DNA from: Spirochaetaceae bacterium
Lineage (GTDB): Bacteria; Spirochaetota; Spirochaetia; Treponematales; Breznakiellaceae
Assembly (NCBI GenBank): GCA_031278215.1
Contig: JAITKV010000048.1
Location: 1-64,000 of the forward strand
DNA: 64,000 nt
Direction of reading: 5' to 3'
The notes under the pieces were generated by a model. The model saw nothing but the letters and a program-made list of their open reading frames with translations, did not search any database and had not been told where the DNA came from. A program made the translations under genes and the position numbers. This document shows positions 23,612 to 32,413 of this stretch, one piece after another; within the stretch, counting starts at the first letter, position 1; every line of letters begins with the position of its first letter.

Positions 23612-24007
23612 ATGGTAGAAACAAGCGGGAAAAAAGTAATCCTGGCGGTGGATGATATGGCGGTAAGCCTAACCACGATCCGTACTATTCTTTACCCGGA
23701 ATATGATGTCCGGCTTGCAAAATCCGCTTCCCTGGCGCTGGAAATGCTAAAGCAGATCAGGGTGGATCTTATTCTGCTGGATATTGAGATGCCCGAAATT
23801 TCCGGCCTGGAATTTCTGGGGCTCCTTAAACGAAACCCCGACTTAAAGGACATCCCGGTAATCTTTGTTACCAGCCACGCCAACCCCCAGTTTATCGATC
23901 AAGCCATGGCATTCGAGGCCGAGGGCTATATTGTAAAACCCTTTATCCCCGCGGCCTTAATAAAGCGGGTAAAATCCGTATTAAACGACGAAAAAAACAG
24001 CGCCTAA
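23612..24007 (+). CDS. Stand-alone receiver-domain protein (CheY-like)
   Basis: The 131-residue protein is a single receiver domain: acidic pair in LAVDDMAVS, phosphoacceptor Asp in LILLDIEMPEISGLEF, Ser/Thr switch in IFVTSHAN and Lys in GYIVKPFIP. No output domain follows. It is presumably phosphorylated by a hybrid or soluble kinase elsewhere and acts by protein contact. The ATG at 23612 begins the family-typical N-terminus (MVETSGKKVILAVDD); upstream ORF codons overlap the divergent thrC start. No Shine-Dalgarno sequence is seen. Confidence 0.9.
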   Translation: MVETSGKKVILAVDDMAVSLTTIRTILYPEYDVRLAKSASLALEMLKQIRVDLILLDIEMPEISGLEFLGLLKRNPDLKDIPVIFVTSHANPQFIDQAMAFEAEGYIVKPFIPAALIKRVKSVLNDEKNSA

Positions 24008-24114
24008 GCTTTTTACCCTCTTGAGTCAGCGGGGAACGAAAGAAGCCGCCCTCTTATCCAACAAACAGGGGCCGTTGGAATTCGGGCTTCTGCAAGTCCG
24101 GCAATCTTAAATCG

Positions 24115-25140
24115 TCAGGGGCCGGCAAGCCTGCGTTTGTTCCGGCGGTTTTCTTTTCTGTTTTTTTCTTTGCCGCTCTCTTCCGCGGGGGAAGGATACA
24201 CCCGAACCGGTTCTTTATCCGGAAGCCGGGAGGCAATAAACAGCCAAACCAGGGCCAGCACAATCATGGCAAAACTAAACACCTGTCCGGTAGAAAAATT
24301 AAAGGGCGAGGTAAAAAGCGCGGGGGGAACCTTTGTTTTAACCAGGGTAATCCGGTATCCTAAATCCGCATCCGGTTCCCTAAAGTATTCTATCATGAAG
24401 CGAAAAAATCCGTATCCCGCAAGGTAGATGCCGATAAGAAATCCTTTAAAGGGTTTTTTATTCCGCAAAAACCAGATAATGGCCCACAGGACCAGGCCCT
24501 CAAAGAGGGCTTCGTAAAGCTGCGAAGGATGCCGGGGCAGGTTGACAAAGCCCCCCATGGCCGGAATGTCCATCTCTGCCGCCAGATCCCTAACCCACTG
24601 TTCCCGGACGGAAAGCTCCGCCCCGGGAAAGATCATTCCCAGGGGCCCCGTAGTAACCCGGCCGTACAGTTCGCCGTTAATAAAATTGCCCAGCCTGCCG
24701 GCGGTATAGCCCAGGGGGATGCTGGCGGCGAACATGTCTCCAATTTCCCGGTAGTCAAACCGGCGCCGGGCGGAATAGATCAGAATCGCCAGCATGCCGC
24801 CGATAACCCCGCCATGGTAGCTCATTCCCGAAAGGCCGGTAAACCTGCCGTTCTGGAAGGGCCAAAAGATAAGCCAGGGCTCCCGGGAATAAACGGGGCT
24901 GGTTTCGTACACCAGGGCGGACAAAATTCTGGCCCCCAGTATCAGGGACAGAATACCCCAGAAGAAAAGGCCCGAAAGCTGCTCTTCGGTTATAGGGAAA
25001 TTCCGTTCCCGTACCTGCCGCCGGTAAAGCAGCCAGGCGATGCCAAAAGCCACCAGGTACATAAGCCCATACCAGCGAAATGGAAGCCCCGGGATAATCT
25101 CTGGCTTTAGCCAGGAGGGAAATTGAACTGCCAATATCAT
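24115..25140 (-). CDS. lgt: Prolipoprotein diacylglyceryl transferase
   Basis: This 341-residue inner-membrane enzyme adds diacylglycerol to the lipobox Cys of prolipoproteins, the first step in lipoprotein maturation and relevant to the many lipoproteins in this window. Signatures are GRLGNFINGELYGRVT and HPSQLYEALFEGLVLW, with seven or so hydrophobic segments. A hydrophilic Lys/Arg-rich tail (about the last 35 residues) extends beyond the usual end. Its ATG overlaps the fapA-like stop as TAATG, so it is coupled to that gene. Confidence 0.94.
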   Translation of the reverse strand: MILAVQFPSWLKPEIIPGLPFRWYGLMYLVAFGIAWLLYRRQVRERNFPITEEQLSGLFFWGILSLILGARILSALVYETSPVYSREPWLIFWPFQNGRFTGLSGMSYHGGVIGGMLAILIYSARRRFDYREIGDMFAASIPLGYTAGRLGNFINGELYGRVTTGPLGMIFPGAELSVREQWVRDLAAEMDIPAMGGFVNLPRHPSQLYEALFEGLVLWAIIWFLRNKKPFKGFLIGIYLAGYGFFRFMIEYFREPDADLGYRITLVKTKVPPALFTSPFNFSTGQVFSFAMIVLALVWLFIASRLPDKEPVRVYPSPAEESGKEKNRKENRRNKRRLAGP

Positions 25141-27995
25141 TATAGCCTCTTTTCCATGATGCGTCCGGTTTCCTTATTAAAACAAAAAACAACGTTCTGT
25201 CTTTTTTCGGTGATCTCATAATACCTGCCATGGCTTTCCATGACCACCCCCGGATGGATAATCCCTTTAACGGCTATTTCCGATTCATGGTGTTCTTCGA
25301 ATTTTTCCCGGAGGGTAAAAATTTTAAGCGCATACTGTTCCTGCAGTTTAAGCAGCCGAACCTTTTCTGTCCGGGCCGCTTCCAACTGCGGGGAATTCGG
25401 GGCCCCCTTTATGGCTCCTTCGATTTTTATGACGGCGCCGCGGATCTTTTCTATTTCCCGCTCCGCGGTTTCAATTTGATCCTGGATTAGATAATCCTGG
25501 CCAAAAGAAATTTCCGTGCCGCCCTTTTTTTCGGCGCCCAGTTCGGCGGCCCTGATCCCCCGGCGGGCCCGGCAAATTCCCCCCGCCAGCCAGCCGTTTT
25601 CTCCGGTAAGCAGCACCCGGCCGTTGGTTTTTACATGGCATGATATACAGCGGCTTACCAGCCGTATGTCTTCCACCGCCAGCAGCGTCGCGGCTTCGGC
25701 GAAGGCTGTATCTATGGTGGTCCGGGCCCGGATTACCCCCCGGCCGCCGCCGTTGATCCCCTGGACTATTACCACCTTGCCTCCGGACGAAATAAGGGCC
25801 CCCTCGACGCCGCCCCCGATAAAAAGATCCTTCCCGCTCATAACGCTGTATCCGGCATGCACCCTGCCGGTGATCCGCACTTCGCCGGGGAAGTTCACGT
25901 TTCCCGTGGGGGCCCCCGCGTCCCCCTTAATTTCCTTAAGGGTATTAACAGACAGTCCGGCGCCGTCAAAGACGAGTTCCCCGTCCCGGAGCGCCGTAAG
26001 GATCCGCAGGTCGCCCCCCCTCGCGGCCTGCACCGTGTGATCCCAGCTAAGGCCCCGGCTTTCTTCCGCCTGTAATTCTTTTCCCCGTACATCAAAGCCC
26101 GTCTTGCCCTGGGCGGATTCGTGCAGCTCCGCCAGGACCATCCCGGCCTTAACGGGAATTCTACTCTGCAAAGCCCGCGCCGGTATGCGCCAGCTTACTT
26201 CAAGACCCCCGGCAGCGACCGGGGCTTCCCCTCTGGCCAGCACCTGGTTTGCCCTTCCCTTTAGGGCCGCAAGTTTGCAGGCAGTCTCCACCGCTTCTTT
26301 ATCGATTCCTCTGCTTACCCCTGCTTCTGCCAGGGCCCGGTACACCCACTCTTCTGTCAGGGGCCGGCCCGGGCCCAGTTCGCTAATTAGTTCTACAGAG
26401 GCTTCCATGCCGTCTGCCGTTATCTGCACCGTAACCTGGGCGTCCCGGTAATCGATAATGGTTCCCCAAAAAACCTTGCCCCCCCCTTTGACCAAAAGCA
26501 GTCCGCTTATATCGGCCACAATATGCGCGTCCCGCTGGGAAAGGCCCCTAAAAAGTTTTAACTCCGGATCGTTACCGGGAAGCCCCGGAATAAGACCGCC
26601 GTATACATCCCGGCCCTGCTCGCCCTGGGGGGGGCGGCTTATCTGCGCCAGGACGGCTCCTTTTTCCACCAGGCAGAACTGTTCCGCTTCGGAGGCGGGA
26701 AAACCCTGGCGGGGATCGGGAACGGTTTGCAGTTTTTCCAGCCTGGCAAGCAGGGCGGTTTTAAGTTCCGCTTCCAGGGGTTTTGCCAAAAGGCTCAGTT
26801 CCTTATCCGCCCCCCGGGTTGCTTCTTTACCTTCCGCCAGAACATGCCGCAGCGTAAGGGCCCCTCCGTCCATAAAAGTATGGATAAGCTTTTTTAAGGC
26901 CTCCGCATCAAAACCCTGAACCCGGGAATCCTTAATGGCCCGGGATATGCGGCCCATTTCCAGGGGCCCGCCGCCGGCAGTGCCCTTGCGAAGAAAAAGT
27001 TCCGCCCCTTGAAGGTCCGAAGAAACCTCCACCCGGGCCTCGGCATCCAGGGTAATAAAAAGGGGAAAGGCCAACAATTCTTTTCCGGTCTTCATTGAAT
27101 GGGCTATGGCCAGATCTATTTCTCCGGGCTCCACAAGGATATCCTCCGGGGCGCCCTTTTTTAGGGCTTCTTCCAGAATCCTTTTCGCTTCGGGCAGGGG
27201 AAACCGGGAATCTCCGGGATAAAAATTAAGGAACAGGGTAAGCCCGTCGGATCCAAGCTTAAGTTCCCAGTCCGGTTTTTCCAAGGGCACAAGATCCGCC
27301 CAGTTTTCTCCGATGCGGAGAAACCCGGAATAATCGGACCACAGTTCGTTTTTTTCTTTCCTGATCCCGGCCCCCAGGTAGAAAAGGCTGTCCTCCGGCG
27401 CCGGTGGAACTATGGGCCGGCCGTAAATATTTTTTCCCGGTTTTCCCGGCTTTGACGCGGCCAGGATCCCGATTTTTTTGTTCCGCCCGGCGTAACGAAG
27501 GTCCTTTACCTTCGGGTCCACATGGAGGGGTTCTTTAATTTCCTGCTTTTCCCAAATCGCCACAACTTCTTCCCGGGGCTTTAGGAACGGAAATTTTCCC
27601 GGTTTTTTAACCAGGGTGTTTCTCTTTACTTTTTCGCTCCGGGTACGAAACAGACTTGGCGCCCCGGCCTTGGCAAGGACGGCTTCTTTAAAAGGCTCGA
27701 TCTCCCGAGGAATGGCCAGGGTTTCCCAGCTTACGGTTTCCGGCGCCGCCGGCGCCGGGGCTTCGCCGGCGGCCATTCTGGTTTCCATGGGCGCCTTGGC
27801 CCGGGCCGCCTTTTGTATAAATTTTTCTAAATCCCCCGGATCCGGAAGGGGGCTAAGATTTTTCTCCCGGGCAAGTTTTAGTACCGCGTCGGTATCCCAG
27901 CCCAATCCGTCTGCGGCGGGGGTAAAAAGGAGTTTTGCTTCTGTTTCATCCTGGTTTATGATAAGTTCCGCAATACCCTTCGCGATAACGGCCAT
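25140..27995 (-). CDS. FapA family (DUF342) protein, long form
   Basis: The 951-residue protein carries the FapA/DUF342 polymer-like beta domain in its second half (VKAGMVLAELHESAQGKTGF, GAPTGNVNFPGEVRITGRVH, FIGGGVEGALISSGGKVVIV), followed by a coiled coil (IETAEREIEKIRGAVIKIEG). The first half contains a repeated related module with a KPGKPGKNIYGRPIVPPAP turn. DUF342 proteins in other bacteria influence flagellar assembly or surface-polymer traits. It is unusually long for the family because the beta domain appears to be duplicated. It lies between a MinD-like ATPase gene (13 nt upstream) and lgt. Confidence 0.8.
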   Translation of the reverse strand: MAVIAKGIAELIINQDETEAKLLFTPAADGLGWDTDAVLKLAREKNLSPLPDPGDLEKFIQKAARAKAPMETRMAAGEAPAPAAPETVSWETLAIPREIEPFKEAVLAKAGAPSLFRTRSEKVKRNTLVKKPGKFPFLKPREEVVAIWEKQEIKEPLHVDPKVKDLRYAGRNKKIGILAASKPGKPGKNIYGRPIVPPAPEDSLFYLGAGIRKEKNELWSDYSGFLRIGENWADLVPLEKPDWELKLGSDGLTLFLNFYPGDSRFPLPEAKRILEEALKKGAPEDILVEPGEIDLAIAHSMKTGKELLAFPLFITLDAEARVEVSSDLQGAELFLRKGTAGGGPLEMGRISRAIKDSRVQGFDAEALKKLIHTFMDGGALTLRHVLAEGKEATRGADKELSLLAKPLEAELKTALLARLEKLQTVPDPRQGFPASEAEQFCLVEKGAVLAQISRPPQGEQGRDVYGGLIPGLPGNDPELKLFRGLSQRDAHIVADISGLLLVKGGGKVFWGTIIDYRDAQVTVQITADGMEASVELISELGPGRPLTEEWVYRALAEAGVSRGIDKEAVETACKLAALKGRANQVLARGEAPVAAGGLEVSWRIPARALQSRIPVKAGMVLAELHESAQGKTGFDVRGKELQAEESRGLSWDHTVQAARGGDLRILTALRDGELVFDGAGLSVNTLKEIKGDAGAPTGNVNFPGEVRITGRVHAGYSVMSGKDLFIGGGVEGALISSGGKVVIVQGINGGGRGVIRARTTIDTAFAEAATLLAVEDIRLVSRCISCHVKTNGRVLLTGENGWLAGGICRARRGIRAAELGAEKKGGTEISFGQDYLIQDQIETAEREIEKIRGAVIKIEGAIKGAPNSPQLEAARTEKVRLLKLQEQYALKIFTLREKFEEHHESEIAVKGIIHPGVVMESHGRYYEITEKRQNVVFCFNKETGRIMEKRL

Positions 27996-28008
27996 GATCT
28001 ATCCCGGT

Positions 28009-29142
28009 TTACGTTTTGGTTCCCTTGGAAATTTTGTATTTTAAAAAATTGTTTTCTTTTTTAAGCTTAGTTATTTCAAGCTGCTGGGATTTTACGGTTT
28101 CCAGAAGGTCCCCCTGGGTAAGAGCTCCGGTATGGAGCAGTTCTTCCACGTATTCCATTTTATTTTCAAAGTCAATTTCCGCCTCCAGGCTGGCTTCCTG
28201 AAAACTGTCGTCAATGTGTTCATCGGTTAAGGTAAATTCATCGTCCTCCGATTCCCGGATCTTGTCGGCGATCCGGTAAATGGCCTGGGCAATAACCGAC
28301 TGGGGTTTGTAAAGCACCACCGGCAGCCGCGAAGCCAGGGCAATATCCTGAATTGAATCCCGGTACATTACCCCCAGATGTTCCACCTTAATATCCAGAT
28401 ATTCTTCGCAGGACCGGCGGATTTTCATGGCCACATCCGCATCCTTGGGGTCTTCGATCATGTTCATAATAAGCCGGGGGTTAAAATGGGCCGCCGCATC
28501 GGCATATTTTTTGTAGGACCCCGGATCGATTTTGTCAACTTCTTCCAGCAGATTGGGAACGTAGAGGTGCTGTCTTCCGGAACTGTCCTTGCGCACCGTT
28601 TCCAGGTAATTATAAGCTTCGGTTCCCTTTTTAAATATCGTGTACATAAGGCGGAATACGGTGTTCTTTAAAAAAACATAGGCATTAAGGGTCGCGGTTA
28701 CCGCGGGGGAGCTAACTACTATGCCCTTGCCGGAAAGAAGAAAAAAATCCAGAATGGACTGATGGGTCCCCGCCCCCAGATCCAGGATAAGGATATCCGT
28801 ATCCGGCAGGGAAAGGAGCCGGCGCACCAGAGCATTCCGCTGGTACGATTTAAGGTTTGCCATGCCCGGTATTTCCTGATCCCCCGGAATAAAGCGCAGT
28901 CCCCGTACATCGGTCTTTGAAATTACCTGGGAAAAATCCAGCTTGGCGTTGTTAATCAATGTCCCGATTCCCTTGGCCGGAGATTGATACCCCAGCACTA
29001 AATGCAGATTCGAGGCCCCCAGATCCAGATCCGCCAGAACCACCCTCTGGCCCGCCTGGGCCAAGGCCACCGCCAAATTGGCGGCCACCAGGGATTTTCC
29101 CACCCCGCCCTTTCCGCTGGCAATGGGGATAACGCGCATCAT
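28009..29142 (-). CDS. MinD/ParA-family ATPase with C-terminal coiled coil
   Basis: The protein of about 377 residues begins MMRVIPIASGKGGVGKSLVA with the deviant Walker A GKGGVGKS. VVLADLDLGASNLHLVLG is typical of the FlhG/MinD branch, as is DILILDLGAGTHQS. It ends in an acidic region and a coiled coil (VKSQQLEITKLKKENNFLKY). It probably positions a membrane or cell-pole structure. GGAGG lies 4 nt before the ATG at 29142, which overlaps the stop of the upstream membrane-protein gene (ATGA). It is not in a flagellar operon here, so I do not call it FlhG. Confidence 0.85.
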   Translation of the reverse strand: MMRVIPIASGKGGVGKSLVAANLAVALAQAGQRVVLADLDLGASNLHLVLGYQSPAKGIGTLINNAKLDFSQVISKTDVRGLRFIPGDQEIPGMANLKSYQRNALVRRLLSLPDTDILILDLGAGTHQSILDFFLLSGKGIVVSSPAVTATLNAYVFLKNTVFRLMYTIFKKGTEAYNYLETVRKDSSGRQHLYVPNLLEEVDKIDPGSYKKYADAAAHFNPRLIMNMIEDPKDADVAMKIRRSCEEYLDIKVEHLGVMYRDSIQDIALASRLPVVLYKPQSVIAQAIYRIADKIRESEDDEFTLTDEHIDDSFQEASLEAEIDFENKMEYVEELLHTGALTQGDLLETVKSQQLEITKLKKENNFLKYKISKGTKT

Positions 29143-29642
29143 GGGCCCTCCTTCTCCGGAACCGCAAGGGACGGCGGCGCTTCCGGGAACGGGACGGCCG
29201 CCGGAAAGGCGTCCTTCGGGGGCATGTTGATTTGCAGCAGGATCATCGCCAAGACGGTTCCCAGGTCCACAATGCCCATAAGAAAGATCCACGCCATGCG
29301 GCGTGCACTGTCCTGGTCCATCAGTTCCAAAAATCCCGAAGATCCGGCCTGGGAAAAAAGAAAAAACAGCCGGAGCAGTATGGAAAGCAGGCCCAGGGTT
29401 TTTCCGCTTATATAAAGGGGCAGATAGGGCCTGGAAATCTCAAAGCGAAAAAGCAGAAAAAAAGACATCAAGGGAAAAAGCGCATTGGGGGCCGCCAGCG
29501 CCATGTAGGGAAAGGCCTGGTCAAAGCCCTGAAACATTCCCAGGGGACCCGAAAGAGCGCCGACAAGGATCAATAAAAAAAAGAGGCGAAAACTGTCATA
29601 GATAAAAACAGCCGCCCGAACCATACGGAAGGATCTTTCCAT
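29139..29642 (-). CDS. Polytopic membrane protein of unknown function (167 residues)
   Basis: The protein has about four hydrophobic helices (VFIYDSFRLFFLLILVGALS; FPYMALAAPNALFPLMSFFL; LYISGKTLGLLSILLRLFFL; AWIFLMGIVDLGTVLAMILL) and a Pro/Ala-rich cytoplasmic tail. I do not recognise the family. It is the first gene of a tightly coupled unit with the MinD-like ATPase, the FapA-like protein and lgt, so it may be the membrane anchor for that ATPase. A perfect -10 TATAAT ends 8 nt before its ATG and no Shine-Dalgarno sequence is seen. Confidence 0.65.
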   Translation of the reverse strand: MERSFRMVRAAVFIYDSFRLFFLLILVGALSGPLGMFQGFDQAFPYMALAAPNALFPLMSFFLLFRFEISRPYLPLYISGKTLGLLSILLRLFFLFSQAGSSGFLELMDQDSARRMAWIFLMGIVDLGTVLAMILLQINMPPKDAFPAAVPFPEAPPSLAVPEKEGP

Positions 29643-29650
29643 TTCTTAAG

Positions 29651-29680
29651 ATTATAGCGGCTTTTTATAAGCCGAAACAA
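29651..29680 (-). promoter_or_regulatory. Promoter of the membrane protein-MinD-FapA-lgt unit
   Basis: On the minus strand TTGTTT (plus 29675-29680), 18 nt and a perfect TATAAT (plus 29651-29656) precede the ATG at 29642 by 8 nt. The remaining 29681-29819 contains small GC hairpins (GGGGC..GCCCC near 29690) but nothing else clear. Confidence 0.6.
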
Positions 29681-29819
29681 GGGGCCGAAGAAGCCCCTGT
29701 TAATCCGCGGGGGGCTAAACTTTTTTTTATGAATATATTATGCTTGTACTGCGTTTTTCCAAAAACCCCGGTTTCCGGGGAGATCCGGGTTTGCAAAAAT
29801 TCTGTCTTTTGAGGTACCC

Positions 29820-30692
29820 ATGGCCCATTGTACGGTCCGCGATGCAGAGGCTGTCCTTGACAAGGAATATCCTGTTCTGGACAAGGGTTTTGTCCGGCTG
29901 GTAGATTACCTGGGGGGGGATGAACGGGTTGTCCAGGCGGCCAGGGTCTCCTACGGAGAAGGAACTAAAAGCTACCGGGAAGACGCGGGCCTTATCGACT
30001 ACCTTCTACGCAACCGGCACACCAGCCCCTTTGAACAGGTGGTACTGACTTTCCACATAAAACTGCCGGTCTTTGTGGCCCGCCAATGGATACGGCACCG
30101 AACCGCCCGGGTAAACGAGGTTTCCGGCCGCTATTCGGTAATGGAAGATGCGTTTTATGTTCCCGCGCCGGAAGATCTGGCCCTTCAAAGTACGGATAAC
30201 AAGCAGGGCCGTTCCCAAACAGCCCTGGATCCGGAAGAAGCGGAAAAGATCCGTTTTGGCCTTAGGGAAAATCAGCACAGGGCCTATGAAGCGTATACGG
30301 AACTTATCCGGGGGGGCCTTGCCAGAGAGCTTGCGCGGATCAACCTTCCCCTTTCTCTGTACACCGAATGGTACTGGCAGATAGATCTGCATAACCTGTT
30401 TCATTTTTTAGAGCTCCGGCTCGACGCCCATGCGCAGAAAGAAATCCGGCTTTACGCCCGGGTTATTTTTGAAATAACAAAAAAAGTCGCCCCCCGGTGC
30501 TGCGGGTCCTTCCAGGAACATGTGCTGGGATCCGTTGCTTTTTCCGCGGCCGAGTTTGCGGAATTACAGCACAGGCTTGGGCTTGCAGAAAAAACCGGTT
30601 CCGCCGAAGCGGGGCATCCGAAAAAAGAATTAACCGGCAAGAGTTTGGAACGGTTTGAAGAAAAACTTACCCGGGGAGGCAAAAGTGAATAA
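29820..30692 (+). CDS. thyX: Flavin-dependent thymidylate synthase ThyX
   Basis: The 290-residue enzyme makes dTMP from dUMP using FAD, NADPH and methylene-tetrahydrofolate. The ThyX motif RHRxxxxNExSxRY is present as RHRTARVNEVSGRYS. Other family blocks are HTSPFEQVVLTFHIKLPVFV and ARINLPLSLYTEWYW. The C-terminal 30 residues are charged and extend slightly beyond the usual end. GAGGT precedes the ATG. The next gene starts inside its last codons. Confidence 0.95.
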   Translation: MAHCTVRDAEAVLDKEYPVLDKGFVRLVDYLGGDERVVQAARVSYGEGTKSYREDAGLIDYLLRNRHTSPFEQVVLTFHIKLPVFVARQWIRHRTARVNEVSGRYSVMEDAFYVPAPEDLALQSTDNKQGRSQTALDPEEAEKIRFGLRENQHRAYEAYTELIRGGLARELARINLPLSLYTEWYWQIDLHNLFHFLELRLDAHAQKEIRLYARVIFEITKKVAPRCCGSFQEHVLGSVAFSAAEFAELQHRLGLAEKTGSAEAGHPKKELTGKSLERFEEKLTRGGKSE

Positions 30693-31602
30693 ACCGATCA
30701 TTGTGGTGCTGGCGGCAGGCATGGGAAGCCGGTACGGCGGCCTTAAACAAATGGACAAAATCGGAAAAAACGGCGAAGTGCTTTTGGACTATTCGGTGTA
30801 CGATGCCAAGCGTTCGGGCTTTGGCAAGGCGGTGTTTATTATCCGCCGTGATATTGAAGAGGATTTTAAAGAAATAGTGCTTTCCCGAATCGCCGGCAAC
30901 TTTCCCTGCGAACTGGCATTTCAGGAAATGGACAGTCTTATTCCCCCGGACATTCTTGCCAAATCCCGGGAAATTAACCGTACCAAGCCCTGGGGCACAA
31001 CCCACGCCCTGCTCTGCGCAGAGAAGAACATTGACGCGCCCTTTACGGTGATCAACGCCGATGATTTTTATGGTCCGGAAGCTTTTAGCGCCATGGGAAA
31101 ATATCTTGCCCCGGACCCTGTTACCGAGGGGGCCATTGTTCCCTACCGGCTGGAAAAAACCCTGAGCCCCCAGGGAACGGTTACCCGGGGGATCTGCGAG
31201 GTACAAAACGGCCGCCTTGTTTCGGTGAACGAGCTTACCGCCATTGCCCGGGAAGGGGACGGTAAAATCTACAATACCGGTTCCGGCCCTTCCAAGCAGT
31301 ACTTGGATGATGCAACGCCGGTGTCTATGAATTTCTGGGGCTTTCCCCCCTCGATCTTTAACGGCCTTAGGCGCTACTTTGACGATTTTCTTAGCGGCCC
31401 CGGCGGAACCCAGCCCAAGGCGGAATGTTACCTTCCCATGGCGGCGGATTGGCTTATTAAAAACAAACTCCTTACCATACGGGTACTGGACGCAGACGCT
31501 TCCTGGTTCGGAGTTACCTATAAAGAAGACCGGGAAGCGGCGATAAGGAAGCTGGAGGACCTTACCCGGACCGGGGTATATCCCCAGGCGCTCTGGAAAT
31601 AA
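30685..31602 (+). CDS. Sugar-phosphate nucleotidyltransferase-like protein
   Basis: The protein of about 305 residues has the nucleotidyltransferase fold: VVLAAGMGSRYGGLKQMDKI is the NTP-binding loop and VINADDFYGPEAF holds the metal-binding Asp residues. It probably activates a sugar phosphate with a nucleotide, but the substrate cannot be read from the sequence. The GTG at 30685 is chosen because GGAGG lies 5 nt upstream and the LAAG motif then sits near the N-terminus; it overlaps thyX by 8 nt. The ORF-track ATG at 30655 would put 10 unrelated residues in front. Confidence 0.8.
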   Translation: MNKPIIVVLAAGMGSRYGGLKQMDKIGKNGEVLLDYSVYDAKRSGFGKAVFIIRRDIEEDFKEIVLSRIAGNFPCELAFQEMDSLIPPDILAKSREINRTKPWGTTHALLCAEKNIDAPFTVINADDFYGPEAFSAMGKYLAPDPVTEGAIVPYRLEKTLSPQGTVTRGICEVQNGRLVSVNELTAIAREGDGKIYNTGSGPSKQYLDDATPVSMNFWGFPPSIFNGLRRYFDDFLSGPGGTQPKAECYLPMAADWLIKNKLLTIRVLDADASWFGVTYKEDREAAIRKLEDLTRTGVYPQALWK

Positions 31603-31623
31603 ACCTCCCCGGGCCGCACCGCT

Positions 31624-32268
31624 TTAAAAGCCCAGATCCGCTCCGATAAGTACCACCTTAATTCGTCCCGCGGGTTTACAAAGCCGGGTAACCAGGATCT
31701 GACAGCAGATCGATTCGACGCCCTTACAGTCGCCGCAGGCGCCGTTTATGTTACAGGGTGTTTTTGCCGGAGGAAACCGCTGTACATTAAGGGGCGCCGC
31801 GATATTCCGCGCCCGGGCAATGGCGTCGTCCAGAGTTTTTACCACCTTGTTCATCCCCGCGACGATAATTACCTGTCTTGGGCCATAACAAAGGGCGGCC
31901 ACCCGGTTGCCGTTTCCGTCGATATTTACCAGGAACCCATCTTCGCTTATCGCGTTGGTCCCCATAAGATAGGTGTCGCAAAGCAGGGATCGCCGCAGCA
32001 GTTCTATCCTTTCTTCGGAACCCTGAGCCTTGTCCCTGTCGATAAGCGTGTACCCCTCCGCCGCGGCCCGCTGGTAAAGACCCAGGGCCTGGGCGGTCAT
32101 GGATCCCCCCCAGGAAATAACATGTTCCCTGGGGATAAGGTTAAAAACCGCATCCGCGGCCTGGGCCCTGTTATCAACATACAGGGCGTCAAAATGCCGG
32201 GCTTCCAGGGCCTTTACCACTCGGGGACCCAATTTTGAATTTCGCAGTTCATAAAATGACAAGTCCAT
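31624..32268 (-). CDS. LUD-domain protein (LutC/YkgG-like) with C-terminal Cys cluster
   Basis: The 214-residue protein fits the LUD family: ALYVDNRAQAADAVFNLIP, HVISWGGSMTAQALGLYQ, DTYLMGTNAISEDGFLVNID and NRVAALCYGPRQVIIVAGMN. LUD proteins act in lactate oxidation with LutA/LutB or have unknown roles when alone; no lutAB is nearby. The C-terminal CNINGACGDCKGVESICC could bind a metal or an Fe-S cluster. The ATG at 32268 has GGAGG 6-7 nt upstream; codons upstream of this in the ORF track are spurious. Confidence 0.82.
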   Translation of the reverse strand: MDLSFYELRNSKLGPRVVKALEARHFDALYVDNRAQAADAVFNLIPREHVISWGGSMTAQALGLYQRAAAEGYTLIDRDKAQGSEERIELLRRSLLCDTYLMGTNAISEDGFLVNIDGNGNRVAALCYGPRQVIIVAGMNKVVKTLDDAIARARNIAAPLNVQRFPPAKTPCNINGACGDCKGVESICCQILVTRLCKPAGRIKVVLIGADLGF

Positions 32269-32413
32269 AACACGCCTCCGTAAAATTTTTCTGTATAAGG
32301 GTGTTTTCCCAAAACCATGGCCAAAAATTTTATACCCCGCGGACGCGGGTTTGTCCGATAAATGCCTTAGCCGTATACTATACGAAAAAATCTTTTTTAG
32401 ATACCATGTACTC

